From contig JBOZIK010000001.1 in the NCBI GenBank assembly GCA_051453625.1, positions 57,573,259-57,637,258 of the forward strand: DNA of 64,000 nucleotides. The letters are read 5' to 3'. Numbering within the stretch: position 1 is the first letter of the stretch; each line of letters starts with the position of its first letter. This DNA is from Welwitschia mirabilis. Taxonomy: Eukaryota; Gnetophyta; Gnetopsida; Welwitschiales. Made by a program: the position numbers and the translations under genes. Below, piece after piece: positions 47,561 to 58,791 of the stretch. The notes beneath the pieces are model-generated. The model saw only the letters and a list, made by a program, of their open reading frames with translations. It was not told the DNA's origin and made no database searches.

Positions 47561-48170
47561 ACAGAAGCATGATTGGTAGTTTATTATAATTAACCACAAG
47601 TAGACTAGATATCATGTTTAGTATTTTTACTAGATATCAATCAAATCCAAAAGAATAACATTTTCAAGTAGTAAAAAGGATAATAAGATACACAAAAGGT
47701 ATATGTGATTATAGTTTATGGTATCCAAACAAAACATCTTTCAATATTGCAGGTTTTAGTGATGCTGATTAGGTAGGATGCAAAGATGATAGAAAAAGCA
47801 CAAGTGGAAATTGTTTCCTTCTAGGTTCATGTCTAGTTGGTTTAACAAGTAAAAAACAAAATTCTATTTCTCTTTTCATTGTAGAAGCTGAATATATTGT
47901 TGTAGGAAGTTGTTACACTCACCTCTTATGGATGAAAGAAATGTTAAGAGATTTTAGAATATTTTTTGAACAAGTTTCTATTTTTTGTGATAATACTAGT
48001 GCTATTAATATTTTGAAGAATCCAGTACAACATTCAAAAATGAAGCATATCGAACTTAGACATCACTTTCTTCATGATCAAGTAGAAAAATATCATATAT
48101 CTATGAACTTTATTTCTATAGAATAAAAATTAGCAGATATTTTTACTAAAGCCCTAATTTTTATACTTTT
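47560..48170 (+). pseudogene. Copia RNase H remnant (C2)
   Basis: It reads 'AGFSDAD', then a stop where Trp is expected (TGG to TAG near 47769), 'VGCKDDRKSTSGNCFLLGSC', 'VEAEYIVVGSC', and 'FCDNTSAINILKNPVQHSKM', with the catalytic acidic residues in place. It ends with the 'LADIFTKAL' tail near 48130-48155. Confidence 0.9.
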
Positions 48171-48179
48171 ATTCATCTC

Positions 48180-48940
48180 AGACATGAACCAGTGATTATT
48201 TCACCATCCTATCATTAAGTGCAGGGTTGTCAATCAAACATCAAATTCGGTCAACTAGTATAAGACGGTCAACCAGTTTAATATTCGGTAGCCTGGTTTA
48301 CTAAAAAAGTTATGTAGTAGTTGTAGCAGCAGAACAAAAGTCATCTATAATTTGTATGTCATTTGATAAAATTATTTTCTTTCTTAGATAAAATTATTTT
48401 TGTCTTATTTATGTATGAACATTTTTGAATTTAAAAACCATTATCTTTTATGACATACTTTACTGAATTCAAAATGTAATGAAATTATTTTTTTTCTACT
48501 CAATCCTTATATTATTATGATATTTTTGAAGTGTAATAGATTTGGATCAGAATAAAATTATTACCCAATTATTGAGTGTACTTCTGATCATATTGTGTAT
48601 TATCATTTGGTATTAATTTATGTTCTCAAAATGTATCATTTCAGTATGTAATTCATAAGTCTTTCTTGGATTATCAATCTTGGTAAAATTATGTGCATAT
48701 TCCAAACTTGTCTCATTTAAAAGCACAACTTGTCTATTCCAAATGCTTCAATATGATTTCAAAATTTTGGCTTATCATCATTCATCATTTGATACCAACA
48801 TAGGAGGAGAAAATATCCTTGAGACATTTGGCCATATATCTAATTCTTTATATTTATTCTTCATTGATGTCAAAGGCAAAGAGAAGATGTAGTGCTTTCA
48901 ATATACTATTTTTATCATAATTTTTTGAAGACTTTGTATT
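48180..48940 (+). other. Region between pol and 3' LTR of C2
   Basis: No gene. It contains GTCAACYRG-type words at 48228-48295, like the LTR array. A 70-codon frame at 48680-48892 is weakly open with no recognisable family. Confidence 0.6.
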
Positions 48941-48948
48941 ATTTTAAT

Positions 48949-49000
48949 TAAAGGGGGAGAAAAGACTTTGTGTTATTTATATCTTGATGTAAGGGGAGAT
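48949..49000 (+). other. Two extra polypurine tracts (C2)
   Basis: AAAGGGGGAGAAAAG at about 48950 and TAAGGGGAGAT ending at 49000, both upstream of the main tract. Multiple tracts are a described Sirevirus trait. Confidence 0.75.
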
Positions 49001-49078
49001 TTCTTTTTTATTTTTTAATGTGCTCTTAAAAATATTTAGTGAATCTTTGAAATCATTAAATTATTTACCATCAATGTC

Positions 49079-49090
49079 AAAGGGGGAGAT
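49079..49090 (+). other. 3' polypurine tract (C2)
   Basis: AAAGGGGGAGAT directly precedes the 3' LTR, following 'catcaatgtc'. Confidence 0.92.
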
Positions 49091-50305
49091 TGTTAGATTA
49101 AATATGCCAATTGATGTCTAACTAATTCCTCTGGTATAGTGCAAATTTCTTAGATATTGTGTGTAGATGATTTTAAGTTATGCAGGTGAAATATGTAGAC
49201 CAAAATACATGAAAGAAACTGCTTAGTTATGTTTACCTCCTATAGGGATTGACCGCACCTGAAGCAGAAAAAAGAAATGAACTAAAATCAAAGGGGTTGA
49301 CCAGATTATGAAGGGGTCAACTGGACTTGTGATCTTAAGAACTAATAGTCTTAGAATAGGGTTGACCAAATATTCATGGAGTCAACCAAATTTGAGGAGC
49401 TGACAGTCAAGTCCCAGACCAAAAGGAAAGGGGTCAACCAGATTTTTATGGAGTTGACTAAACCTAAGAAGCTAACAAAGTCCATAGTTCTAGACCAAGA
49501 AACAAGGGATTAACCGGACTCAGGATGGGGTCGACCAGATATTTATGGGGTTGAATAAATGGTATGAAAAAGTAAATCTTATAGACATTATGTATCCATT
49601 ACCTAACCATTACCTAGCCATTTTCTAGCTGTTTATAGTCATTGGAGGTGTAATTCAATTATATCAAACCCTAGTAACCCTCCATTATAAATACCTAGGT
49701 AAGGGATGACCTAGAGATCTTTTTTTGGGCATTTTTCTAAACCATCATATTTATTGTAAATCTAAAAGATCAAGTAGTATATTTTATTAGTACATCTTTT
49801 GTACTGATTCATATCTGATTAAGGATATCTACTCTTGGAATAAGGATTTTATTTAGAATCAGATCAAAGAGCTTCATCATTGTATTCCATCAGATAAGAG
49901 CTCCAGTCACTGTATTGATATTGAATGTATGATATTAGAGCTACCAAGGCTGCACTACATCACATCCATTGCTTTCTGAGTTTGGGACTTAGCCTGTAAA
50001 AGTTTATTATTAAGGTTGAGACTTAGCTTGTAAAAGTCCACTTATAAGGATTAATAGGTAAACCTGACAAAACCTGTGGAGTAACAAAGATCCTAGATCA
50101 AGCTTGGGAGAAGTTGATTATTAAGAGTGGAGTAGGAAAATTCCTGAATAAATATAAATCCTATGTTCCTTTAAATCGATAGTTTTTATTTTATGTTTTT
50201 CATTCTGTTTCTCATTTCTTGTATGCACATTTTTTATTTAATATTTGCTTGCATACAATCAGTGATTAGATATCTTTAATTTAACTTTGATCTTAAGGTT
50301 TCTAA
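49091..50305 (+). mobile_element. 3' LTR of C2, truncated at its end
   Basis: It starts TGTTAGATTAAATATGCC and aligns with the 5' LTR up to about 50305 ('cttaaggttt'). The last 50 or so bases, ending 'ttgatcttatca' in the 5' LTR, are absent. Repeat array 49240-49570. TATAAATA at 49686-49693. Confidence 0.85.
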
Positions 50306-51330
50306 ACCTATACTTAATCATGATATTCATCATGTAAGATCCATTAAAAATATTTTACAACAAGATGGGTGTTCTACAACTATGAAGCATGAAAATTATC
50401 TTAAACTTAAAGACTTACCCAATGGTTTGAAATACATTTNNNNNNNNNNNNNNNNNNNNNNNNNNNNNNNNNNNNNNNNNNNNNNNNNNNNNNNCAAGAA
50501 AAAGCCTTAATTCAACTTCATACTTTAAAATAGAAGCTTTTACTTAGACTTATAAATGTCTTAGTGCTATTCCTTCTCAAATTACTCAACACAAAATTTA
50601 CCTAAAGAATGATGATAAACCCATTAAGCAACCCAAAGAATACTTAATCCTATGATTACATAAGTAGTCAAGGATGAAATCATTCAATTTATGAATGTAG
50701 GTATCATCTATGCCATTTCGAATAGTGAATGGTTTATCTCTCTTATCTTAGCATCCAAAAAGGAAGAAAAATGGTGAGTATGCATTGATTTTAGAAAACT
50801 CAGTGATGTAACCAAAGTAGATCATTACCCCTTGCCTTTTCTTAATTAAGTTCTTAATAGGAAGTAAGGACATACTTACTATTGCTTTTTTGATAGCTAC
50901 AGTGGTTATAACCAAGTGTTCATTACTAATGAAGATTAATTTGATACATCTAAACCTTTCCTTTTGGTACTTTACATTTAAAAGAATTTCATTTAGATTA
51001 TGTAATGCTCCGAGAACCTTACAAAGGGCCATAATGGATATTTTCCTCGATATGATTAAAGATTCTATTGAGATCTTTATGGATGATTTTTATATCTTTG
51101 GTAACTCTTTTGAACAAAAACTTAAAAAAGATTAGAAAAAGTAATTACTATTGTATAGAAAGTATCCTCCATCTTAGTTGGAAGAAAATTCATTTTCTTG
51201 TGAAGGATGGGATTGTAATTCGTCATCACATTTCTTGTAATGATATTAAAATGAACTCTTCTAAGATAGATATCGTTAAAAACCTCTATCCTTCAAGTAA
51301 TATTAAATAAGTGAGATTCTTTCTTAGTTA
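50306..51330 (+). pseudogene. Ty3/gypsy reverse transcriptase remnant (G2), resumed after C2
   Basis: The linker at 50306-50439 ('LKLKDLPNGLKYI') leads into a 55-N gap (50440-50494), then 'IIQFMNVGIIYAISNSEW', 'CIDFRKLSDVTKVDHYPLPF', 'RKGHTYYCFFDSYSGYNQVF'-like pieces in shifted frames. The catalytic box near 51075 reads 'EIFMDDFYIF', both Asp kept. Resumption of gypsy pol here shows C2 is nested in G2. Confidence 0.82.
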
Positions 51331-51930
51331 TGCTAGATTCTATAGAAGACTCATTACGGAGTATGTCAAAATTTGTAAACCCTTTATTTCCTCCTTGAAA
51401 AAGACACCAACTTTAATTGTAGTAAATATTGTTAAAATGCCTTTAAAAATCTTAAGCATAAAATCACTTTTGAACCTTTTATATGAGGATCTAATTGAAT
51501 CATATATCTTGAGTTAATATGTGATGCTAGCAATATTGTTGTATTTGATGTTTTAGGAAAAAAACATGAAAAGGAATACAAAGTTCTTTCTTATATTAAT
51601 AAAAATATTTTAGGAGCTTAATTAAAATATACCATCACCAAAAAGGAAATTCTTGCTATCAACTTTTTTCTTGACAAACTAAGATATTACCTTCTTAGTT
51701 TTTATATCAATGTCTACACTGATCATGCAGCCATTCACTATCTTAAGATAAAAAGAGATTTGAGTGTAAGACTTATTTAATGAATACTTCTCATGTAAGA
51801 ATTAAACTTAACTATCATAGATAAATAATGTAAACATAACGATATTGCTAATTATGTTTCACAAATCCCTTAAGAAAGGAATCCTTTACACTTGTCTTTT
51901 AATTTTCCACCTAAGAATTTCTTATTTGAT
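51330..51930 (+). pseudogene. Ty3/gypsy RNase H remnant (G2)
   Basis: It begins with the connection motif 'FLSYARFYRRLITEY' at about 51320. The RNase H proper is badly shifted, but 'YTDHAAIHYLK' near 51715-51745 marks its C-terminal part. The first catalytic Asp lies in 'LICDASNI'-like sequence near 51520. Confidence 0.7.
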
Positions 51931-51989
51931 GAATAATTATTTTACATCCATGATTTATATGCTATATCCTATAAAAATCCCACTCCTTG

Positions 51990-52770
51990 GTATGATGATA
52001 TTATAAATTATCTTATCAGTTTCAAAACCCTCCAACATTGGAATTCTAAATACAGAAAATCATTTCTCCATAGAATAGGAGATTATGAATGGAATAAGCC
52101 ATACCTCTATCAAATATGTAAAGATAAAAGTATGCATAAGTGTGTGCCACAGAGGGAATAATTTGACATTTTTTTCCTTTGCCATGGTAGTGAATGTGAA
52201 GGTCACTTTAGTGGTTGAAAGAATTCCATCAAAATCCTTCATGCTAGCTTCTATTAGTCTACCTTTTTTAAAGAGTTTTTAATCATGCAAAGATGTGATG
52301 TATGTCAATGTTTTAGAATCCTAGTCAAATATTATGATATGTTCTTACAACCTATCCTTGAATGCGAACCTTTTGATTATTGGAGTACAGACTTTGTAGA
52401 TCCTCTTAAACCATCTTCTTATAACAAGAATTACATCTTAGTAGTTATAGACTATGTTATAAAATCAGTTGAAGTAATTCCCTACTCAAACTAATGATGT
52501 GAAATCTGTGTGTTCCTTTCTCAAATCCAATATCTTTAATAGGTTTGAATTCTCTAGAATCTTAATTAGCTACTAAGGTACCCATTTCATTAATATGATT
52601 CTTATAAAACTCATCCTTTTTAAAGGAATTAAACATAGAATTGCAAATTTCTATCATTCTCAAATAATTGGTTAAGTTGAGAATGCTAATAGAGAGATTA
52701 ATAAGATACTCCAAAAATCTATTTTCAAAAATAAGAAATCTTGATCTCTCAAACTTAATGATGTGCTATG
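51990..52770 (+). pseudogene. Ty3/gypsy integrase, N-terminal and core part (G2)
   Basis: It reads 'MQRCDVCQCF' near 52285 (the CxxC of the zinc region), then 'CEPFDYWSTDFVDPL' and 'NYILVVIDYVIKSVEV' with the first catalytic Asp. The second Asp position near 52568 is not preserved as SD. 'VENANREINKIL'-like sequence follows near 52678, keeping the Glu. It is interrupted at 52770 by copia C3. Confidence 0.82.
52766..52770 (+). repeat. Target site duplication CTATG, left copy (C3)
   Basis: CTATG directly precedes the C3 LTR edge 'tgataggatc' and recurs at 60819-60823. Perfect 5-bp repeat. Confidence 0.93.
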
Positions 52771-54205
52771 TGATAGGATCGAGAACCCTAGAGGAGGATA
52801 TGAATATGTTCTCCCAAAATCATAATATAATAAAAGCTTGGTAATAAAATGGTGCATATAAAGAAAAACTAAAAGTATTCAAAGTAATGAAACTAACAAA
52901 TAACATAAAAGTACTGAATAGATGCACACAAGATTTTATAGTGGTTTGGGAAGCCTCCTACTCCACTCTCGATGATTAGTTTATCCCCAAGCTTGATCTG
53001 GATCTTTGTTAACTCTTTCAGATATTGTAGGTTAACCTATAACCTTTACAAATATACTTTTACATGCTAAGACTTAACCTTTCCAATTGGACTTTTGTGG
53101 TATTAGTCTTAACCTTTAGAGGATGTAATAGTGATGGTCAAAATGCTTTGATGCATAAATATCACTCATTCTTTGGTACTATGATTTCAATGAAGCTCTT
53201 CTCTTATAGCTAATACCATAATGAAGTGTAATGTCTAGCCTTAAATGTACAGATACAATAAATAATGAAACTTCCTTAATCAGGAGTATAAATGCCAAGA
53301 TCCAATAGTAAATATCACAATATTTTTATACTTTGATCAAGCGTTAAAAAGGCTATTTATTATTTTCTCTCTTACCTATTTATATTGAAAGGATTTTGGA
53401 TTTATTAAATTTGAAAATGCACTTCTAATGGCTATAAATATATAGAAAACTTCTATCTAACAAATACATAATAGATAAATAATGGATATAAAATTTTAGT
53501 TTTATTCTAGTCAGTCGGCCCCTCAAAGGTTTGGTTGACCTCATCTAATGGCATGAGTTACAAAGGTAACCTAAGTGATATTTTTGAGCATTCCATTTCC
53601 TTATAGATCCATGTCTATTCGACCCCTTAGGGTTCAGTCTACTACCATTCAGTTGCTTAAAATTCTATCTGATCACCCACTGGTCCTGATAAAATATCAT
53701 TCCAAATTCTTACATTAGGTCTGATTGACCCCTTTAGGTGTCTAGTCAACTCCATGATGATTAGTTCAGGGATATCAACCACACAATATTCAGGTCTGGT
53801 CAACCTCTTCAAAGGTCTGGTCAACCCCTTGATAATCAGTACAAAAGCACTATTCTCAGATCCACAAATTTGGTTGACCATATAAAGGTATAGTTGACTT
53901 CTTGTCATTTGGTTTAGGATACTGTTCTCAAGATCATAAGTTTGGTCAACCCAATTAGAAATCTAGTTGATCCCTTTAAATTTAGTTTAATTCTGATAGT
54001 ATGCTCCAGGTGCAGTCGACCCCTTAAAAATCTGGTTAATCCCTTAAGAGGATAAGTAAACTTGTTAGGTTTTTAGTGATCAAATTTCAATATTTATGGC
54101 TTTAGTATCTATATTTCAAGTATTAACATCTTTTGAATAAGATACATAAAATTTAGTCTATAAGAACATTAGTTTAATATTAATTGGTAAAACATAATCT
54201 AACAA
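52771..54205 (-). mobile_element. 3' LTR of C3
   Basis: On the minus strand it runs TGTTAGATTATGTTTTACC... to ...TTCTCGATCCTATCA. Length 1,435 bases. The repeat array (GGGGTCGACC-type, mostly decayed to GGTTGACC/GGTCAACC) occupies about 53515-54050. Confidence 0.92.
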
Positions 54206-54219
54206 TCTTCCCCTTTTAT
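54206..54219 (-). other. 3' polypurine tract (C3)
   Basis: Minus strand TAAAAGGGGAAGAT next to the LTR start. Confidence 0.88.
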
Positions 54220-54680
54220 ATTGCTGGCAAATAATACTTAGTTGTAAAGATATTAAAAACTGAGAAAACTCACCCTTACAAAATGTCTATTATTTCTTTG
54301 CAAAATATTAAGCCTTTTGAAATCAAATTAAGACATTTTGATAAGTCTAAATTTTGTGCTAAAATAAAAACATTTTAAGGTATACATTTGAAGAGTTAAG
54401 AACATAATATGTCTAAAAGACACTCTTTGATCACATAACTTTGGTTACCTTGATTATTAACATTCATTCTAAATAAAAAATAACATCAAAAAATATTTTA
54501 AATAATTGAAGTTCATTACAAATATAAGATAAAAATCATTTGGATTCTTAATATTCATCATTGAAAAAATGTTAAGCTCCTATGGATTTTAAGTTGCACA
54601 AAAAGATAGTTGTGAAACTAGTTTAAAAATATAAAATCAAGTGCATTTTAATAAGCATTACAAGGAGATATACAACTACT

Positions 54681-54696
54681 TCTCCCTCTTTTGACA
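54681..54696 (-). other. Upstream polypurine tract (C3)
   Basis: Minus strand TGTCAAAAGAGGGAGA, about 480 bases upstream of the main tract, in the same 'gatgtcaaaa' context as in C1. Confidence 0.7.
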
Positions 54697-54939
54697 TCAA
54701 TGTTAAAGAAGAGAACAAAATCATATAATCATAAACATAAGTAAATAATCAATATGAAAAGATGGAGATATATTATATAGTTCCTATTTGATAAAAAACT
54801 TTTATGCTGCACTGCCAGCTTATGCTGAAGGGCCTACAAAACTGAGAGGATCTGGAAAACCAGGCTTTTATGCTACTTGATCAACCACATCTTGTTGACT
54901 AAATTAAGGATGTGATTGAATATTCTAAAATTAGCCATA

Positions 54940-55480
54940 GGGTGATGAAATAATCACCAGTTCTTTCTAAGATGAAGAAGAGTATTAAAATTTAGAGGTT
55001 TAGTAAAAATATCTACTAGCTATTAGTCTGTACTCACAAAGTTTATAGAGATGTATTCTTTTTATATTTTATCTCTTAAGAAATGATGTTTTAGCTTAAT
55101 ATGTTTGGTTCTTGAGTTCTAAATAGGAATTTTTGATATGTTTATAGCACTAGTATTTTCATAAAAAATAGGAATTTGTTCAAAATTAACACTGAAATCC
55201 TTTAGCATTTCTTTCATCCATAAAAGATGAGTACCATAACTACCTACTACAATATATTCCACTTATGTAGTTATGAGAGAGATGAAGTTTTGTTTCTTAC
55301 TTGTCCATACAACTAAACATGAACCTAATAGAAAATAATTTCCACTTGTACTCTTTCTATCATCTTTACAACCAACCCAATCAGCATCACCAAAACTTGC
55401 AAGCTTAAAAGACGTCTCTATAGAATACCATAAGCCTTAATTACATGTGTTTTTTACATATATGATTATTATTTTTACTT
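54940..55480 (-). pseudogene. Copia RNase H remnant (C3)
   Basis: The minus strand has the 'GDADWVGCKDDRKSTS'-type motif near 55345-55395, then 'VVGSYGTHLLWMKEMLKDF' near 55190-55250, and 'NTSAINISKI' near 55130. Stops lie between the motifs. The tail follows near 54960-55010. Confidence 0.8.
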
Positions 55481-55499
55481 CTTGTATATGTGATCTTTT

Positions 55500-56420
55500 G
55501 ATTAAGATTAATACCTTGCACATACTCCAATACTAAAAATAATATTTTATCTACTTGTAGTCAAATATAATAAACTACCAATCATACTTCTATAAAGTTT
55601 CTAATCCATTGGTTTATCATTTTCATCCAAACTTACTTTACATGATGTAGACATAGGATTGTTAGTTGTTTTTGCATTCTATAATTCAAAATGTTTGGTT
55701 AAATATCTTTTTAAATTAAGAAATAAATATTCCATCTTTAGATTGCTTGATGTATAGTCCAAGAAATAATTTTACTTCACCAAGCATACTTATTTCAAAA
55801 TGAGTAATCATAATAGTCGCAAATTCTTTTGATAATTTTTCATTTGAGGCATCAAAAATAATATCATCTACATAAATTTGTATGATAATAAAATCCTTTT
55901 TCAAGTTATTTACAAATAAGGTTTTGTCTATAGTTCCATGAATATATCCGTTTTCATTTAAAACAGTGGCTAGCTTCTCATATCAAGCTCTTGGAACTTG
56001 TTTTAATCTATACAATGCTTTCTTAAGTCTATACACATGATCCATTTTATGAGGATCAATGAAACTTTATGGTTGCTTTACATAGAATTATTTATTTAAA
56101 GTACCATTTAGAAAATCACTCTTCAAATCAATTTCATAACTTTAAAATTTTTATAGGCTACAAAAGATAAAAACATTCTAATGTTATCTAGACTTACAAT
56201 AGGGGCAAAAGTATCACCTACATCAATGCCTTCTATTTGATTATATACTTGTGCTACTAATATTGCCTTGTTTTTAATGACATTATTTTATTCATCCCAT
56301 TTTTTTTAAAAATCCACTTAGTTCCAATGATATTTTTATTTTTCGACCTTTTTACAAGCTTCCAAACATCATTCCTCTTGAATTGTTATAGTTCATCTTA
56401 CATTGTCGTCATTCATTCTT
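55500..56420 (-). pseudogene. Copia reverse transcriptase remnant (C3)
   Basis: On the minus strand the N-terminal part (about 56200-56360) is frame-shifted. The palm is open at 55716-55904: 'FIIIQIYVDDIIFDASN', then 'MLGEVKLFLGLYIKQSKDGI'. The YVDD catalytic box is intact. Confidence 0.87.
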
Positions 56421-56517
56421 CATGAATTTTAGCTTCTTTAAATTTCTTGGGTTCTATTTTTGAAATATAACAAATGTGAGCATAAAAATTCTTCATAGAA
56501 TATCTTGTCTTTATTTT

Positions 56518-57015
56518 TTAATCAACTTCTCCAATGATTGATTCTAAAGGATGATCTTTTAATAATTTGGGCTTTTTGGGTATGCCTTCTTTTGATGGAA
56601 CTTTATAACTTTTAATAGTTACTTCATTAGTCATGGAGATGCTTGTAGTTATGATTTCCACTTCATTTATGTAGGTTGTTCTTGTATCAATCTCATCAAT
56701 TTGCACATTTATTAACTCTTCTATTGTGAAACTTCTCTTGTTGAAAATATGATAGGCTCTACCTATAGTTGAGTAACCCAAAAAGATAGCTTCATCAGCT
56801 TTAGACTCAAATTTGCTTAAATATTCTCTATCTTTTAGTACATAGCATTTACTTCTAAAAACTTTAAAATATGAAACATTAGGTTGTCTTCCTTTCCATA
56901 ACTCATATGGAATTTTATTTGTACTAAGCCTAAGATATACTCTATTAATAATGTAGCATGCTATGCTAGCTGCCTTAGCCCAAAATGATTTAGGAACCTC
57001 CTTATCATTTAACAT
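56518..57015 (-). pseudogene. Copia integrase C-terminal part (C3)
   Basis: A 165-codon open frame: 'KEVPKSFWAKAASIACYIIN', later 'FESKADEAIFLGYSTIGRAY', 'HIFNKRSFTIEELINVQIDE'. This is the SIRE-like GKR-type C-terminal region and is the longest clean gag-pol piece in the window. It is flanked on both sides by frame breaks. Confidence 0.9.
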
Positions 57016-57029
57016 TAGAAAACTCTATT

Positions 57030-57500
57030 CTTTCTTTTAGCTATACCACTTTATTGTGGTATATTTAGGGCTAAAAATTGATGATCAATTCCATTATCAA
57101 TGAAATATTCCTCAAAAGAATGGTTCTCAAATTCACCATCATGATCATTTCTTATTTTCTTTAAGGTATACCCTTTTTTATTTTGAATTTTTTTGTATAT
57201 TTTAATCCAAAATTTGTATGCTTCATAGTCATTTAACAAGAATACTACCCAAGTATATCTAGAGAAGTCATCAACCTTAGTGAGAAAATAATGTTTTTCA
57301 CCAACAATTCAAGTTTGAATAGGATCTATTAGATCTATATGGATAAGCTCTAATGGCATAGTTGTGAAAGTTTGGCTTTTAATTTTATGTGAAGTTCTTA
57401 TTTATTTTTTCTTTTAGCATGCATTACATAAGCCTTGTTTTTTAACATTTATCTTAGGAATACCTTTTACAATGTTTTCACGAATAATCATTTTCAACTG
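57030..57500 (-). pseudogene. Copia integrase core (C3)
   Basis: Minus-strand 57051-57239 reads 'LKKIRNDHDGEFENHSFEEY' (second catalytic Asp) and 'NGIDHQFLAL'. The first Asp motif region ('LELIHIDLIDPIQT'-like) lies near 57300-57365, with the Met-Asp replaced. The zinc region ends near 57420. Confidence 0.83.
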
Positions 57501-57910
57501 ATCATAATTAACATGACCTTATCATTTATGCCAAAACTCTTCTTGAGGAATATTTGAAAAATAACATGCAGAAATGATTGATCTATGCTATAAATGTTGT
57601 CTATTCTACTTGCTTTAAGAATTACATCATTAGATTTCCTATGCAAGATTTCATATTTTGATTTATTGAAGACTACCTTGTGCCCTTTGTGATAGATTTG
57701 ATTAATGCTCAATAAATTTTGTTTTAAACCATATACATATAAAACTTTATTAATTCTAAGAAGGTTACCTCCATCAATGATTTCAATGCCTTTGATTTTT
57801 GCTCTCCCATTATCACTAAAAGTCATCTATCCTCCATCAAAGTTGCCTAATTGCTTAAACCTATATTTTTTTCCTATCATATGCATTCAATACCCACTAT
57901 CTAATTACTA
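57494..57910 (-). pseudogene. Copia protease and pre-integrase remnant (C3)
   Basis: Near 57865-57900 the minus strand reads LDSGY, a stop, then MHMIG, so the protease Asp-Ser-Gly is kept while Cys is Tyr. The 110-codon frame 57494-57826 continues with 'MTFSDNGRAKIKGIEIIDGG', 'VLYVYGLKQNLLSINQI' and 'KSNDVILKASRIDNIYSIDQ'. Confidence 0.87.
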
Positions 57911-58069
57911 GCTACTGCTATTAGAAACTTTGAGAGATATCTAAATTAAAACACTTTTAAGATCATTAGATTTTACCCACATAGTCTTTTTAAACTTACA
58001 TAGTACACCTCCTTTTGGAATGAATTTAAAACGAAAAGTACTAACTAAGTTAGAGAATAATATTAATCT

Positions 58070-58660
58070 TCTAGTATTGCATAAAACTTTTGAATGGCCA
58101 ATTTTTCCATAGAAATGATAAGCGACTTTTGAGAAGAAATTACTATTCCATGTTACCTAATTTTACTACTTTTGAGGTTTTTACAAGATGAACCTAACAC
58201 CTGACTTATCATCAATAGGTTTCTGAACTTCAAGCATCTATTCTAATTTGGAAGAGCCACTATAAAATTTATTAAGAAAATGAGATAACTCTTTTACCTG
58301 TAGGATGATATCAGAGTTTTTAGTTTAATCTTCTTGAATCTTGATTCCATTTCCTCCTTTTCCTTAGTAAGAGATTTTACAATCTTATACAAATTATTTA
58401 TCCTCTTAGCTAACTTTTCATACTCTGAGTATAGCTCTTGATAGGTATCCTCTAGATTGTCCTGTTCTTCATCAAACATATCTAAATCATCATGCTCTAA
58501 TGAGTTGAACAAATTCTATAGATGAAGCACAAGTGCCATAAAGGAAAGTCTTTTATCTTCATCAGACTCTTGAACTAATCTTATATCAGTTTCACTTAAC
58601 TCCTTTGCATTTTCACTATTTACAATATGTTTGAAAATATATCCACATACTATCCAACAT
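58070..58660 (-). pseudogene. Copia gag remnant (C3)
   Basis: The coiled-coil part at 58294-58512 reads 'DMFDEEQDNLEDTYQELYSE' and 'KLAKRINNLYKIVKSLTKEK'. The knuckle at 58079-58120 reads YHFYGKIGHSKVLC, with both Cys of the first pair as Tyr, as in C2. Confidence 0.85.
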
Positions 58661-58777
58661 ATACAAATAAAAGTACAAGTGTCTAAGAAGGGTACATTTT
58701 AAAAATCAATAAAGGAATTAATCATTATAGGGTTCTGAAGTCTAGATCAGTTAAAATCTAAAGAGAGACTTAACTTA

Positions 58778-58790
58778 GATCTGATACTAA
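58778..58790 (-). other. Primer binding site, initiator-Met tRNA type (C3)
   Basis: Minus strand TTAGTATCAGATC, two mismatches to TTGGTATCAGAGC, one base from the LTR. Confidence 0.88.
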
Positions 58791-58791
58791 T

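Larger units (their letters stand above)
41778..50305 (+). mobile_element. Ty1/copia element C2 (Sirevirus-like) inside G2
   Basis: The best preserved copia copy here: intact primer binding site, RT with YVDD, clear polypurine tracts. It has two LTR starts at its left end (41778 and 43354). The 3' LTR lacks about 50 terminal bases, so no target duplication can be confirmed. Left flanking 5-mer is CTTTG. Confidence 0.88.

Noticed and set aside
53657-53908. 83-codon minus ORF with repeated 'LTRPLK'-type motifs
   Set aside because: This is the C3 LTR repeat array read in frame, not a repeat protein.
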